Source: an uncultured Oscillospiraceae bacterium (GTDB taxonomy: Bacteria; Bacillota; Clostridia; Oscillospirales; Ruminococcaceae). Taken from it: a stretch of DNA of 41,824 nucleotides. The translations under genes and the position numbers were made by a program. Below the pieces are notes generated by a model. It was not told the DNA's origin. It saw nothing but the letters and a program-made list of their open reading frames with translations, and did no database searches. This document shows positions 15,332-24,634 of the stretch, one piece after another; the stretch's first letter is position 1; each line of letters begins with the position of its first letter. The DNA is taken from positions 1 through 41,824 of the forward strand of contig CATKAZ010000105.1 in assembly GCA_949745795.1 (NCBI GenBank), read 5' to 3'.

Positions 15332-16030
15332 ATGAAACGTATATTGGTGTGTGAAGATGAGGATACAATACGGGATTTTGTAGTTATCAATTTAAAGCGT
15401 GCCGGGTATGATGTATATGATGTAAACTGCGGTGAGGACGCATTGAAAGCGTTTGCAGAGCAAAAAGGAAATTTTGATATAGTTTTGCTGGATATTATGA
15501 TGCCGGGAATCGATGGATTTACAGTGTGCAAAAAGCTTCGTGAAAAAAGCTCAACACTGGGAATCATTATGCTTACTGCAAAAGCACAGGAAATGGACAA
15601 GGTAAGCGGACTTATGATAGGCGCTGACGATTATATAACCAAACCTTTTTCACCGTCTGAGCTGACCGCCAGGGTAGACGCTATTTACAGAAGAGTCTGC
15701 ATGAGTTTTGTAAAGGATGACACATCAACGGCGCTTGAATCCGGACCGTTCAAGCTTAACCTCAAAAGCAGGACAGTTACCAAGAACAAACAGCCTATTG
15801 ATCTTACTCAGGTTGAGTACCAAATTATGGAATACTTTATGAATAATAAAAATACGGCTCTTGACAGATCAAGTATTCTTGCCCATATATGGGGAGATAA
15901 TTATTTCGGCGACGATAAAATAGTTGATGTAAATATAAGAAGAATAAGAATGAAAATAGAAGACGAGCCTTCAAACCCCAAGTATATTCTCACTATTTGG
16001 GGATACGGCTATAAATGGGATGAGAAATAA
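15332..16030 (+). CDS. OmpR/PhoB-family response regulator
   Basis: A 232-residue response regulator. The receiver domain shows the acidic pair ED near residues 8-9, phospho-acceptor Asp54 (VLLDIMMPG), LTAKAQ and the Lys in YITKPFSP; the C-terminal winged helix (about 130-230) has DVNIRRIRMKIED and IWGYGYKW. I start at the ATG at 15332 because GGAG is 6 nt upstream; an ATG at 15320 has no properly spaced site. It is paired with the kinase gene 21 nt downstream. Target genes unknown. Confidence 0.93.
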   Translation: MKRILVCEDEDTIRDFVVINLKRAGYDVYDVNCGEDALKAFAEQKGNFDIVLLDIMMPGIDGFTVCKKLREKSSTLGIIMLTAKAQEMDKVSGLMIGADDYITKPFSPSELTARVDAIYRRVCMSFVKDDTSTALESGPFKLNLKSRTVTKNKQPIDLTQVEYQIMEYFMNNKNTALDRSSILAHIWGDNYFGDDKIVDVNIRRIRMKIEDEPSNPKYILTIWGYGYKWDEK

Positions 16031-16051
16031 CTTAAACGGAGTTGCGGTTCA

Positions 16052-17464
16052 TTGGGTAAGAAAAGCATAACAAAACGCTGGCTGCTGAATAATATGGGTA
16101 TAGTTCTGATGATAATGATGGTATTGGAAATGATCCTTATTTATGTTGTTCAGGATTATTACTATAATTCGGCTAAACAGTATCTGACATCAAAACTGAA
16201 TGCTGTTACAAGTGTTCTTTCTCTTTATGCCGATGACAGCTCCGTTAATTTTTCGTCGGAAGTGAGAAATATGGTGGAAAATTTTTCCGAAAAGGACAAA
16301 ATGGAGCTAATGGCAATAAATTCAAAGGGAAAAATTTCGCTGACTTCTTCCGGATTTTCGCCTGACGCTGCGGTTTTTATGTCTGATTATGAAGAAGCTA
16401 TGAAAGCAGACGGTAAATACGGATATTATGTCGGGAAGCAGGATAACGGCGAAAGAATTATGGCTGTTACATATTCTATTTCTTCTATAAATTCAGAATA
16501 CAGCGCTGTCAGAGTTGTAGTTTCGCTGGCGGAGGTGGACTCTGCCGTTACCGGATTTATTGTGATTTTTACCGCTACATGTATTGGAATACTTCTTTTG
16601 CTGGCTTTTACAGGTTTTTATTTTATCGGATCAATTGTAAAGCCTGTTCAGCAGATAAGCGAAATAGCGGCAAAATTTGCAAAGGGCGATTTTTCTGTAA
16701 GGATAAAGCATGACAGTGACGATGAGATCGGCGATTTGTGTACTGCAATTAATCACATGGCAGACGAGCTTTCCAATGCAGACGCTATGAAAAACGAATT
16801 TATCTCTTCGGTTTCTCATGAACTCAGAACGCCGCTTACCGCTATCAGAGGCTGGGCTGAAACTATCAGAACAGAAAGAGATCCTGTAATTTTCAGAAAA
16901 GGTATTAGGGTAATATCAAACGAAACCGAAAGACTTTCCCAGATGGTTGAGGAGCTCCTTGACTTTTCAAGAATGCAGAGCGGTCATTTTACTTTGCAGC
17001 AGTCGCCTATGGACGTGCTTGCAGAATTGGGCGAAGCAGCCCTGATTTATGCTGAACGAGCTAAAATCGAAGATATAACTATGACCTATGAAGAACCGGA
17101 AATGCTGCCGGTTGTGTACGGTGACAAAAACAGAATACGTCAGGTATTTATAAATATTATTGATAATGCGATAAAATATTCCAACAAAGGCGGAACAGTA
17201 AAGATTGTTGCGGGAACAGCTTCCAATGGAGATATACTGGTTACTGTTGAGGATAACGGCTGCGGAATCAGAAAATCCGATTTGCCGAAAATAAAAACTA
17301 AATTTTATAAAGCAAACCATACCAAAAAGGGTTCCGGTATCGGTCTTGCAGTTGCAGACGAAATTATTGAAATGCACGGCGGTACGCTTACTCTTGAAAG
17401 CGAAGAAGGCAAAGGTACTAAAGTTATTATAACGATACCTCCGCAGAAGCCGGAGGATAAATAA
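16052..17464 (+). CDS. Membrane sensor histidine kinase
   Basis: A 470-residue kinase. TM1 at about residues 14-36, an extracytoplasmic domain of about 130 residues, TM2 at about 165-192, HAMP, then HisKA with phospho-His256 in SVSHELRTPLTAIRGW, and the ATPase with the N box IIDNAIKYS, DNGCGI and GSGIGLAV. This is the general PhoR/ResE-like architecture with a short sensor domain. Start is TTG at 16052 with CGGAG about 10 nt upstream. Partner is the response regulator before it. The extracellular domain shares the membrane surface with the lipoprotein encoded by the first gene of the run. Confidence 0.92.
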   Translation: MGKKSITKRWLLNNMGIVLMIMMVLEMILIYVVQDYYYNSAKQYLTSKLNAVTSVLSLYADDSSVNFSSEVRNMVENFSEKDKMELMAINSKGKISLTSSGFSPDAAVFMSDYEEAMKADGKYGYYVGKQDNGERIMAVTYSISSINSEYSAVRVVVSLAEVDSAVTGFIVIFTATCIGILLLLAFTGFYFIGSIVKPVQQISEIAAKFAKGDFSVRIKHDSDDEIGDLCTAINHMADELSNADAMKNEFISSVSHELRTPLTAIRGWAETIRTERDPVIFRKGIRVISNETERLSQMVEELLDFSRMQSGHFTLQQSPMDVLAELGEAALIYAERAKIEDITMTYEEPEMLPVVYGDKNRIRQVFINIIDNAIKYSNKGGTVKIVAGTASNGDILVTVEDNGCGIRKSDLPKIKTKFYKANHTKKGSGIGLAVADEIIEMHGGTLTLESEEGKGTKVIITIPPQKPEDK

Positions 17465-17495
17465 CAGTCCTGTATGGACAGAAAGGCAAACGCAA

Positions 17496-18410
17496 ATGAG
17501 TGAAAAAAATCAGCAGCATAAGTCAAAGATCGGCGGACAGGCTCTTATTGAAGGCATTATGATGAACGGGGTAAAAAAAGGCGCTATGGCGTGCCGTCTG
17601 CCGAACGGTGAAATTGATGTAGAGATATGGGATAAGAAGCCGATTACGGCATGGTATAGAAAAACACCTTTGGTAAGAGGGATTTTCAACTTTGCAGCTT
17701 CAATGAAAGAGGGATACAAATGTCTTATGAAATCTGCTGAAAAGCAAATGGACGACGAGGAAGCTGAAGAAGACGAAAAGCTCAGCGACAAGGCAATGAA
17801 TGCGATTATGAGTGTGGTAATGGTTTTAAGTCTTGTTGTTGCTGTGGGACTGTTTGTGTTTCTTCCTAAATGGATAGTAAATCTTGTTGATGTGCTGACT
17901 GTTAACAGATTTGTCCGTTCATTAGCTGAAGGAGTTATAAAAATTGTAATATTTATAGGTTATTTGGCAGCAACTGCTTTGATGAAGGACGTAAAACGTA
18001 CATATGAATACCACGGTGCCGAGCATAAAACAATAGCATGTTTTGAAGCCGGACTGGAGCTTACCGTTGAAAATGTTAAAAAGCAGGTGAGGTTTCACCC
18101 AAGGTGCGGAACAAGCTTTATATTTATTACTCTTATTATCAGTATACTTGTAACGTGCCTTGTGCCGTTTACTGTTGTATGGCAGCGTGTACTTTCAAGC
18201 GTTATTCTTTTGCCGCTCATGGTGGGGATTTCCTATGAACTGATACGCATCGCAGGACGTTACGATAATATTTTTACGAAAATTCTTTCAGCACCCGGAC
18301 TGCATATTCAGCGTCTTACAACCAAAGAGCCTGACGATAAAGAAATTGAGTGCGCTATTGCCGCTATAAAGCCGTGTATACCTGATAATCTTGAGGAGGA
18401 TAAATGGTGA
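17496..18410 (+). CDS. DUF1385 membrane protein (YqhQ-like)
   Basis: A 304-residue protein with the DUF1385 start KIGGQALIEGIMMNGVKKGA, and four likely membrane spans (about 105-130, 145-170, 208-232, 240-260). Between them lies YHGAEHKTIACFEAG and VRFHPRCGTSFIFI, with conserved His, Glu and Cys that could bind metal. The function of this family is not established. It often sits before prmC in Firmicutes, as it does here; its last 7 nt overlap the prmC start. Confidence 0.88.
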   Translation: MSEKNQQHKSKIGGQALIEGIMMNGVKKGAMACRLPNGEIDVEIWDKKPITAWYRKTPLVRGIFNFAASMKEGYKCLMKSAEKQMDDEEAEEDEKLSDKAMNAIMSVVMVLSLVVAVGLFVFLPKWIVNLVDVLTVNRFVRSLAEGVIKIVIFIGYLAATALMKDVKRTYEYHGAEHKTIACFEAGLELTVENVKKQVRFHPRCGTSFIFITLIISILVTCLVPFTVVWQRVLSSVILLPLMVGISYELIRIAGRYDNIFTKILSAPGLHIQRLTTKEPDDKEIECAIAAIKPCIPDNLEEDKW

Positions 18411-19246
18411 CCGCTCCGGAGCTTTATTTTCACGCAAAAAAAATATTTGAATGCAATCAAATAGAATCAGCTTCTTTTGAAGCTATGTGTATTATTGAGC
18501 ATGTTTTCGGAAAAAAACTTGCTTCGCTGCTTCTGGAAAAAACAACTGCCTCGGAGGAACAGAAAAATACAGTTAATAATTTAGCGTACAGGAGAATAAA
18601 CGGTTATCCTCTTCAATATCTTTTGGGAAAATGGGAATTTTTTGGATTGCCCTTTTATGTAGGGGAGGGTGTTTTGATTCCTAGACAGGATACCGAAACT
18701 CTTGTTGAAACTGTACTGAAAATTAAACTGCCTGAAAATCCTAGAATTCTGGACCTTTGCAGCGGCAGCGGCTGTATTGCGGTAACTCTTGCCCTTAATT
18801 TAAAAAATGCAGAGGTAACAGCCGTTGAAATTTCAGATAAAGCAGTTGAATATATTAAAAAAAATGCAAAGCTTAACGATTCGGAAATAAATATAGTAAT
18901 AGGCGATGTTCTGTCAGGGGAAACAGCGAAAATGTTCAGCGGAATTGATGTAATAGTATGTAATCCGCCTTACCTTACGGCTGACGATATGAAAGCCCTG
19001 CAAAGGGAAGTGACTTTTGAACCTGAAACCGCACTTTTCGGCGGTAATGACGGTCTTGATTTTTACAGAAGCATTACAAAAATCTGGAGGGATTGCCTTA
19101 AATCAGGCGGTGTTCTTGCCTATGAGATCGGTATGGGACAGGAGAGCGATGTTAAGAAAATACTTGAGGAAAATAATTTTACTAATATAGAAATGACTAA
19201 AGATTTATCCGGAATTATACGGGTTGTCCGTGGAGAAAAAATTTAA
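18404..19246 (+). CDS. prmC: Peptide chain release factor N5-glutamine methyltransferase
   Basis: A 280-residue SAM-dependent methyltransferase that modifies the GGQ glutamine of release factors. The N-terminal helical domain (1-75) is followed by [26 protein letters not shown], motif [12 protein letters not shown] and the signature NPPY at about residues 187-190. GGAGG of the preceding gene's end serves as its ribosome site and the coding regions overlap. Length and motifs are normal. Confidence 0.93.
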   Translation: MVTAPELYFHAKKIFECNQIESASFEAMCIIEHVFGKKLASLLLEKTTASEEQKNTVNNLAYRRINGYPLQYLLGKWEFFGLPFYVGEGVLIPRQDTETLVETVLKIKLPENPRILDLCSGSGCIAVTLALNLKNAEVTAVEISDKAVEYIKKNAKLNDSEINIVIGDVLSGETAKMFSGIDVIVCNPPYLTADDMKALQREVTFEPETALFGGNDGLDFYRSITKIWRDCLKSGGVLAYEIGMGQESDVKKILEENNFTNIEMTKDLSGIIRVVRGEKI

Positions 19247-19260
19247 CGGAGGAATATAAA

Positions 19261-20478
19261 ATGGCAAAATCAGATTTAAAGAAAAAAGTTAAAGCGATTG
19301 CAGTTCCGGTAACAAAGGACGAAAAGAAAAAGGCGCTTGAAAGCGCAATAGCTCAGATAGAAAAGAATTTCGGTAAAGGCGCTATAATCAAGCTGGGTGC
19401 TAATCAGACTATGAAGGTTGACGCTATTCCTACCGGATCTATGGGACTGGATCTTGCTTTGGGTATAGGCGGCGTTCCCAGAGGACGAATCGTTGAGCTT
19501 TACGGTCCTGAAAGTTCGGGTAAAACTACTGTCGCTTTGCACATTATTGCAGAGGCTCAAAAACAGGGCGGAGAAGTGGCGTTTGTGGACGTTGAACACG
19601 CTCTTGACCCTAAGTATGCCGCTGCGGTGGGAGTCGATGTTGACAATCTGTTAGTATCTCAGCCTAACAGCGGTGAAGAAGCTCTTGAAATTATGGAAGC
19701 GCTTGTAAGGTCCGGAGCTATTGACGTTGTGGTACTGGACTCTGTTGCGGCTCTTACTACAAAAGCAGAAATCGACGGTAATATGGGCGACTCCAATGTA
19801 GGTCAGCTTGCAAGACTTATGTCACAGGCTATGAGAAAGCTTACTCCGCTTTTATCAAAAACAAACTGCGTTGCCGTGTTTATAAACCAGATCCGTGAAA
19901 AGATCGGAGTAATGTACGGTAATCCCGAAACTACTCCCGGCGGACGAGCTTTGAAGTTTTATTCGTCTGTAATTATTGACGTAAGAAAAGGCGAGCCTAT
20001 AAAGAACGGTACTGAGCTGATAGGCAGCCGCACCAAAATTAAAGTCAAGAAAAATAAGGTGGCTCCGCCGTTTAAAGAATGTGAATTTGATATTATTTTC
20101 GGTAAGGGCATTTCGAGAATGGGCGAGGTACTGGATATTGCCGTGGAACTGGATATAATCAAAAAAAGCGGTTCTTGGTTCAGTTACGACGGAAAAAAAC
20201 TCGGTCAGGGACGTGATAATGTTAAAAAGGCGCTTGAAGAAAATCCTGAAATGCTCAAAGAAATCGAGCAGAAGGTCATGGAAAACAAGGACGCTCTTGA
20301 AGCTGCCGCAAGTACTGTTTCAAGTAAAAGTAAGCTTGAGGAAGCAGCTGAAAATGCAGTCGGGGGAAATACTGAAAATATAGATGAAATTGTCGGTAGT
20401 ATCACAGATGATTTTGATGAAATCGATCCTGTTGTAAATGCAGAGGACGATTTTGAAGAATTTACTCCGGCCGAATAA
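19261..20478 (+). CDS. recA: Recombinase RecA
   Basis: A 405-residue RecA, the strand-exchange recombinase and SOS co-protease. Walker A GPESSGKT is at residues 82-89; [15 protein letters not shown], the loop regions and [20 protein letters not shown] are all intact. It carries an N-terminal Lys-rich extension of about 20 residues and a long acidic C-terminal tail (about 340-405). GGAGG is 7-10 nt upstream of the ATG. It is embedded between prmC and recX with a 14-nt gap, and I see neither a promoter nor a LexA box directly before it, so its expression probably depends on the upstream operon. Confidence 0.97.
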   Translation: MAKSDLKKKVKAIAVPVTKDEKKKALESAIAQIEKNFGKGAIIKLGANQTMKVDAIPTGSMGLDLALGIGGVPRGRIVELYGPESSGKTTVALHIIAEAQKQGGEVAFVDVEHALDPKYAAAVGVDVDNLLVSQPNSGEEALEIMEALVRSGAIDVVVLDSVAALTTKAEIDGNMGDSNVGQLARLMSQAMRKLTPLLSKTNCVAVFINQIREKIGVMYGNPETTPGGRALKFYSSVIIDVRKGEPIKNGTELIGSRTKIKVKKNKVAPPFKECEFDIIFGKGISRMGEVLDIAVELDIIKKSGSWFSYDGKKLGQGRDNVKKALEENPEMLKEIEQKVMENKDALEAAASTVSSKSKLEEAAENAVGGNTENIDEIVGSITDDFDEIDPVVNAEDDFEEFTPAE

Positions 20479-20484
20479 AATATA

Positions 20485-21099
20485 ATGGTAATTACAACAC
20501 TTGAAAAATATAAGGGCGAAATGTTCTGTGTTATTGCAGACGGTAATAAAAGAGCTTATATTCACAGGGATATTATAAGTAAATTTCAGCTTAAAGATGG
20601 TATGGAAATAAGCCGTGAAAGGTTTGCGGAAGTACTTTTTGCTTCGGAGCTTAGACGTGCGGCAAGAAGAGCCATGTACCTTATTAATGAGAGGGAATAT
20701 TCCTATATAGGACTTTTTGAAAAGCTTATTAAAAATTATCCTGAGGATATCTGCTATAAGGTAGCGGATATGATGGCGGCAAAGGGGTATGTCAACGACC
20801 GCAGATATGCTGAAGGACTGGTTTATAATTATGCGCAATGTAAGCTTTACGGCCCTAAAAGAGTTCGTCAGGAGCTTTTTAAAAGGGGTATAAGGGGAAG
20901 TGTTGCCGACGAGGCTGTTGAAAGCTGTTATGACGGTCTGTATGACAGACTGGAAACTCTTATAGAAAAAAAGTATGCCGTATATCTTGAAGATCCGGAG
21001 GATTTAAAATCAGTTAATAAGGTTAAAAACGGACTTGTAAGAGCCGGATATGACTATGATGACATAAATAAAGCTATAAAAGATTTTTTGGAAAAATAA
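20485..21099 (+). CDS. recX: RecA regulatory protein RecX
   Basis: A 204-residue RecX, made of three-helix repeats: RRAARRAMYLINEREYSYIGLFEKLIKNYPED, then RYAEGLVYNYAQCKLYGPKRVRQEL and a third repeat ending in GYDYDDINKAIKDF. It inhibits RecA filaments. The N-terminal 45 residues are an extra beta-rich module. The ATG lies 6 nt after the recA stop with no clear Shine-Dalgarno in the recA tail, so re-initiation by ribosomes finishing recA is likely; this would keep RecX low relative to RecA. Confidence 0.88.
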   Translation: MVITTLEKYKGEMFCVIADGNKRAYIHRDIISKFQLKDGMEISRERFAEVLFASELRRAARRAMYLINEREYSYIGLFEKLIKNYPEDICYKVADMMAAKGYVNDRRYAEGLVYNYAQCKLYGPKRVRQELFKRGIRGSVADEAVESCYDGLYDRLETLIEKKYAVYLEDPEDLKSVNKVKNGLVRAGYDYDDINKAIKDFLEK

Positions 21100-21111
21100 G
21101 GAGGGCAGTTT

Positions 21112-22455
21112 ATGCCTATTAAAATCGGAATGGTTTCATTGGGATGCTCCAAAAATTTGGTGGATTCCGAACGAATGCTTTATAAATTTAGAAAAAGAGG
21201 ATATGAACTGGTAACAGAGCCGGGACTTTCAGATATTGCAGTTGTCAATACCTGTGGATTTATTCAGTCTGCAAAGGAAGAGGCGATTGAAACTATACTT
21301 GAGCTTGCCAAGCTTAAGGAAGAGGGTACTATAAAAAAGATTGTTGTTACCGGCTGTCTTTCCGAACGCTACCAGCAGGAAATGGCAGATGAATTTCCTG
21401 AAATCGACGCTGTTGTGGGTATAGGCGACCAAAAAGATATTATTGATATTCTTGATCATGTTTTGGCAAATGAACGAGTTGTTCATTTTGACAATAAGTT
21501 AAATCTTCCTGTAACAGGTGAACGTATAATTTCTACACTTCCGTTTTTTGCGTACTTAAAAATTGCAGAAGGCTGTAATAATTGCTGCACTTACTGCGCT
21601 ATACCGAAAATCCGAGGACCTTACAGAAGCGTTCCGATGGAAGAGGTTATTAAAGAAGCTGAATGGCTTTTTGAAAACGGAGTAACGGAAATCATAGTTA
21701 TTGCTCAGGATACTACAAGATACGGCGAGGATTTATACGGCAATTCAAAACTGCCAGAGCTTTTGGAAAAGCTCTGCGGTATAGACGGTCTGAAATGGAT
21801 TCGTGTTCTTTACTGCTATCCTGAGAGAATTACCGATGAGCTTCTGGAAGTAATAGCAAATCAGGAAAAAATAGTCAAGTATATGGATATTCCTATACAG
21901 CACTGCAACGGTGAAATACTTAAAAGAATGAACCGCAAAGGCGATTTACAGTCGCTTACGGCTCTTATGAAAAAGATAAGAAATAAAGTGCCGGATATTG
22001 TTATCAGAACAACGCTTATTACAGGCTTTCCGGGAGAAACGCAGGAACAGTTTGAAGAGCTTGCGGAGTTTGTAAAGGATACTAGATTTGACAGACTGGG
22101 TTGTTTTGCGTATTCACAGGAGGAGGGAACTGCCGCTGCTGAATTTGACGGTCAGCTTGACGAAGAAGTAAAAACTCACAGAGCAGACATTATTATGGAA
22201 CAGCAGCAGCTAATCAGTGAAGAGAAGAATGCCGAGAAAATGGACGGCGTATTTGAAGCGGTTGTGGAAGGATTTGACAAGTGGGCTGAATGTTATTTTG
22301 GAAGAACTGCGGGGGACGCTCCGGATATTGACGGAAAAATTTTCTTTACAAGTGATGAAAAGTTGGAGATAGGTCAGTATGTTACGGTTAAAATTACAGA
22401 TACTTTAGATTATGATCTTATCGGAGAGGTGATGTGCAGTGAATCTTCCAAATAA
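21112..22455 (+). CDS. rimO: Ribosomal protein S12 methylthiotransferase
   Basis: A 447-residue radical SAM enzyme that adds a methylthio group to an aspartate of ribosomal protein S12. The start SLGCSKNLVDSERML is the RimO signature (distinguishing it from MiaB); the radical SAM cluster CNNCCTYC gives C155, C159 and C162; the C-terminal part (about 385-447) is the TRAM domain. GGAGG precedes the ATG. It overlaps pgsA by 17 nt. Confidence 0.95.
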   Translation: MPIKIGMVSLGCSKNLVDSERMLYKFRKRGYELVTEPGLSDIAVVNTCGFIQSAKEEAIETILELAKLKEEGTIKKIVVTGCLSERYQQEMADEFPEIDAVVGIGDQKDIIDILDHVLANERVVHFDNKLNLPVTGERIISTLPFFAYLKIAEGCNNCCTYCAIPKIRGPYRSVPMEEVIKEAEWLFENGVTEIIVIAQDTTRYGEDLYGNSKLPELLEKLCGIDGLKWIRVLYCYPERITDELLEVIANQEKIVKYMDIPIQHCNGEILKRMNRKGDLQSLTALMKKIRNKVPDIVIRTTLITGFPGETQEQFEELAEFVKDTRFDRLGCFAYSQEEGTAAAEFDGQLDEEVKTHRADIIMEQQQLISEEKNAEKMDGVFEAVVEGFDKWAECYFGRTAGDAPDIDGKIFFTSDEKLEIGQYVTVKITDTLDYDLIGEVMCSESSK

Positions 22456-23026
22456 GCTTACAATTTTGAGAACGATTCTTGTCCCTGTATTTCTTGTTTT
22501 TGCGTTGATCGACTGTATTCCGTATAATTTTACAATTGCACTTGCAGTCTTTGCAGCGGCGTCAATTACTGACGCTTTGGACGGTCATATTGCAAGAAAA
22601 AATAATCTGGTGACAAGCTTTGGAAAATTTCTTGATCCGCTTGCGGATAAAGTATTAGTGGTATCGGCGCTTGCGGCATTTGTTGATTTGAAAATAATAG
22701 GTTCTGTACCGCTTATTATAATAGTGGCAAGAGAGTTTATGGTTTCCGGACTTAGACTTGTTACCGCAGATAATGGCATTGTTGTAGCGGCGGGATTTTG
22801 GGGTAAGCTGAAAACTGCTTTTACAATGGTTTCTGTTGTGTTTATTTTGATTTATCTTGCCGTTTCCGGTGATTTTGAGTGGTTCGGACTTAACGTTTCC
22901 GACAAAATCAATGATGTCTGCAATTATGTAATTCAGATATTGATTTGGATTTCAACCGCCTTGACTGTGATTTCCGGTCTTGTTTATCTTAAGGGCTACT
23001 GGAAATATATAGACGCAGATAAGTAA
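22439..23026 (+). CDS. pgsA: Phosphatidylglycerophosphate synthase
   Basis: A 195-residue integral membrane enzyme forming phosphatidylglycerol phosphate from CDP-diacylglycerol. The CDP-alcohol phosphotransferase motif is complete: DALDGHIARKNNLVTSFG and KFLDPLADK give D..DG..AR..G...D...D. Four to six membrane spans. Start is GTG at 22439 inside the end of rimO. The stop codon is followed with no gap by the R1 hairpin at 23027. Confidence 0.94.
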   Translation: MNLPNKLTILRTILVPVFLVFALIDCIPYNFTIALAVFAAASITDALDGHIARKNNLVTSFGKFLDPLADKVLVVSALAAFVDLKIIGSVPLIIIVAREFMVSGLRLVTADNGIVVAAGFWGKLKTAFTMVSVVFILIYLAVSGDFEWFGLNVSDKINDVCNYVIQILIWISTALTVISGLVYLKGYWKYIDADK

Positions 23027-23150
23027 CCTACTTTTTTGAAAAAAAGTAGGCAAAAAACTCCGCTTTTTGAAAAAAGCTTGGCAAAAACTTTTAAAACGGG
23101 CAAAAGTAACTTGAAATAGTTTCTAAAGACTCGCAAAGTTAATTTTATAA
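23027..23150 (-). repeat. Dispersed repeat R1 with terminator hairpin after pgsA
   Basis: Hairpin at 23027-23050: CCTACTTTTTT pairs with AAAAAAGTAGG, starting right after the pgsA stop. A second, imperfect hairpin of the GCTTTTTGAAAAAAGC type follows near 23062-23079, then the core in reverse (CTAAAGACTCGCAAAG, 23123-23138). The hairpin probably terminates the long prmC-recA-pgsA transcript. Between here and R2 (23151-23249) I see nothing. Confidence 0.85.
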
Positions 23151-23249
23151 AGAAAAACTTTATCTGTTATACAGTTGCTGAACTAATAACTCTCCCCGTA
23201 AAAGGCAAGACGCAGCACATAAAATTCACACCCATTCAGATGAGTGTAG

Positions 23250-23498
23250 TTAAGCGGAGAACGCAAGTGGCAAAAACCTCTCAGTACAGTTTTGGGAGAG
23301 TACCTTGCGTGATAGTTTAAAAGGGTTATGCAGTCGTTACCTTTCTTTGCTTCTTTCTTTTGTGTGAACAAAGAAAGAAGGGTATTTCTTTTCGTTATTT
23401 TCTTTGCACAAGCAAAGAAAATGACAAAATAAAAGAAATTTTAAAGAAACTTGTTTCTTTGGTTCGGCACCAGTCACAAGACGAGAAATTAACAAATA
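23250..23498. repeat. Dispersed structured repeat R2, copy 2
   Basis: Same orientation as 962-1211. It has the same three hairpins: 23350-23380 (identical 11-bp stem and loop to copy 1), the TTTTCTTTGC/GCAAAGAAAA hairpin (perfect here) and AAAGAAAC-TT-GTTTCTTT. Between copies the stems are kept while flanking bases differ. Noncoding as far as I can tell. Confidence 0.8.
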
Positions 23499-23531
23499 CT
23501 TAAAGCGCTTATGATTTACATAAGCGCTTTT

Positions 23532-24080
23532 TTACAGTAAAGTATAATCTCTTTCAAATAGTTCCTCATAAATCTGCTTTTTCAAAAATCCCTCAGGCAC
23601 TCTTTCAAGAAGTTTATTTCTAATAAAAACCTTGCTTTTCTGAGGATAACGCGGCATAAAATTGACTGCAAGAATATGAGAAAGCTCACGCTTCCAGAGC
23701 AGTTCCATTTGTTTTTTCAGTTTAAACTTAGGGTTTAATCCGTGAGGACGGATAAGTTCAACCTCTGTACCGTTTTGAGTTTCATAAACGCAGAATATTC
23801 CCCAGTATTCGGGAATGTGCTTTTCGACGCTTTTGCGGTGCTTTTTACCTATAACTACATAATTACAATCGAAATAAAGGTCGTAATTTTTAACCTGTGA
23901 AGAAAGTCTTGTATAAGAGTCGTTGTCGCTTTTAATTTCAAAACCGATAAGACCTCTTTCGGTAACAGCATATATGTCGGCTCTTGAAGTGTTTATGGGG
24001 ACTTCTTCAAAGGTTCTGTGTTTTCCGTAATTATAATCAAGATAGACAAACAATGCCTCTCTTATTCCTGGGTCAAGCAT
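23532..24080 (-). CDS. sce7726-type protein with nuclease-like fold
   Basis: A 182-residue protein. N-terminal MLDPGIREALFVYLDY, then RADIYAVTERGLIGFEIKSDNDSY with the D..(E).K arrangement of PD-(D/E)XK nucleases (Asp near residue 34, Glu and Lys near 48-50), then SSQVKNYDLYFDCNYVVIG. This matches the sce7726 family, whose role is unknown and which is often found in mobile or defence contexts. The C-terminal half is basic. It overlaps the flavoprotein gene stop (TAATG), so the two are translated together. No other defence gene is near. Confidence 0.65.
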   Translation of the reverse strand: MLDPGIREALFVYLDYNYGKHRTFEEVPINTSRADIYAVTERGLIGFEIKSDNDSYTRLSSQVKNYDLYFDCNYVVIGKKHRKSVEKHIPEYWGIFCVYETQNGTEVELIRPHGLNPKFKLKKQMELLWKRELSHILAVNFMPRYPQKSKVFIRNKLLERVPEGFLKKQIYEELFERDYTLL

Positions 24081-24619
24081 TACAGATTTTTACCCATTTC
24101 ATAAGCCTTGTTCAGTACGGTTTGGATATTACTGTCACCGCCGATAATAAGCTTATCAGTCAAATCCATGCCTTTTCCTGTAAACGTACTCAAGTACCAG
24201 TCATATGTAGCGGGGTATTTCGGGTAATTTTCCGGAGCCCCTTGTGCAAAAATTCCGGCAAGCTTGATTCCCGAATGCAGACGGGAAGTTTTATCAGGAT
24301 TGTTCATGCAGTAATGCCTGTTCATAAATGTGATCATAGGTCCTGCAACGTTTGCATAGTAGTTAGGAGAGGTTACAAGCAGAGCTGAACATGAATGCAG
24401 TTCACTGTAATATTTTTGCATGTCGTCCTGTATAACGCAGTCAGTACCGTTTTTACGGCAGTTTCCGCAGCCTGTGCAGCCATGGATATTCATATCATTT
24501 GCTCTGAAAATTACCGTTTCATATCCAGCCTGTTCTGCGCCTTCTATGTACTTCATTGCGGCTTTTTCAGAGATAGAATCCTGTCTTGCGCTTCCTAAAA
24601 CAACAACTAATTTTTTCAT
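24080..24619 (-). CDS. Flavodoxin-fold NAD(P)H-dependent oxidoreductase
   Basis: A 179-residue FMN-binding protein of the NADPH-dependent FMN reductase/iron-sulfur flavoprotein family. It has LGSARQDSISEKAA (FMN phosphate loop), a cysteine cluster HGCTGCGNCRKNGTDC at about residues 46-61 and LVTSPNYYANVAGPM. It would carry out two-electron reduction of a quinone or other small substrate; the substrate is unknown. GGAGG lies inside the base of the terminator at 24635-24662. Last-but-one gene of a minus-strand run, coupled to the sce7726-like gene. Confidence 0.8.
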   Translation of the reverse strand: MKKLVVVLGSARQDSISEKAAMKYIEGAEQAGYETVIFRANDMNIHGCTGCGNCRKNGTDCVIQDDMQKYYSELHSCSALLVTSPNYYANVAGPMITFMNRHYCMNNPDKTSRLHSGIKLAGIFAQGAPENYPKYPATYDWYLSTFTGKGMDLTDKLIIGGDSNIQTVLNKAYEMGKNL

Positions 24620-24634
24620 TTATATTACCTCCGA

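Noticed and set aside
21474..21486. GAAC..GTTC in rimO (GAACGAGTTGTTC)
   Set aside because: The arms are 5 nt apart rather than 4 and it lies inside a coding region; not a LexA box.
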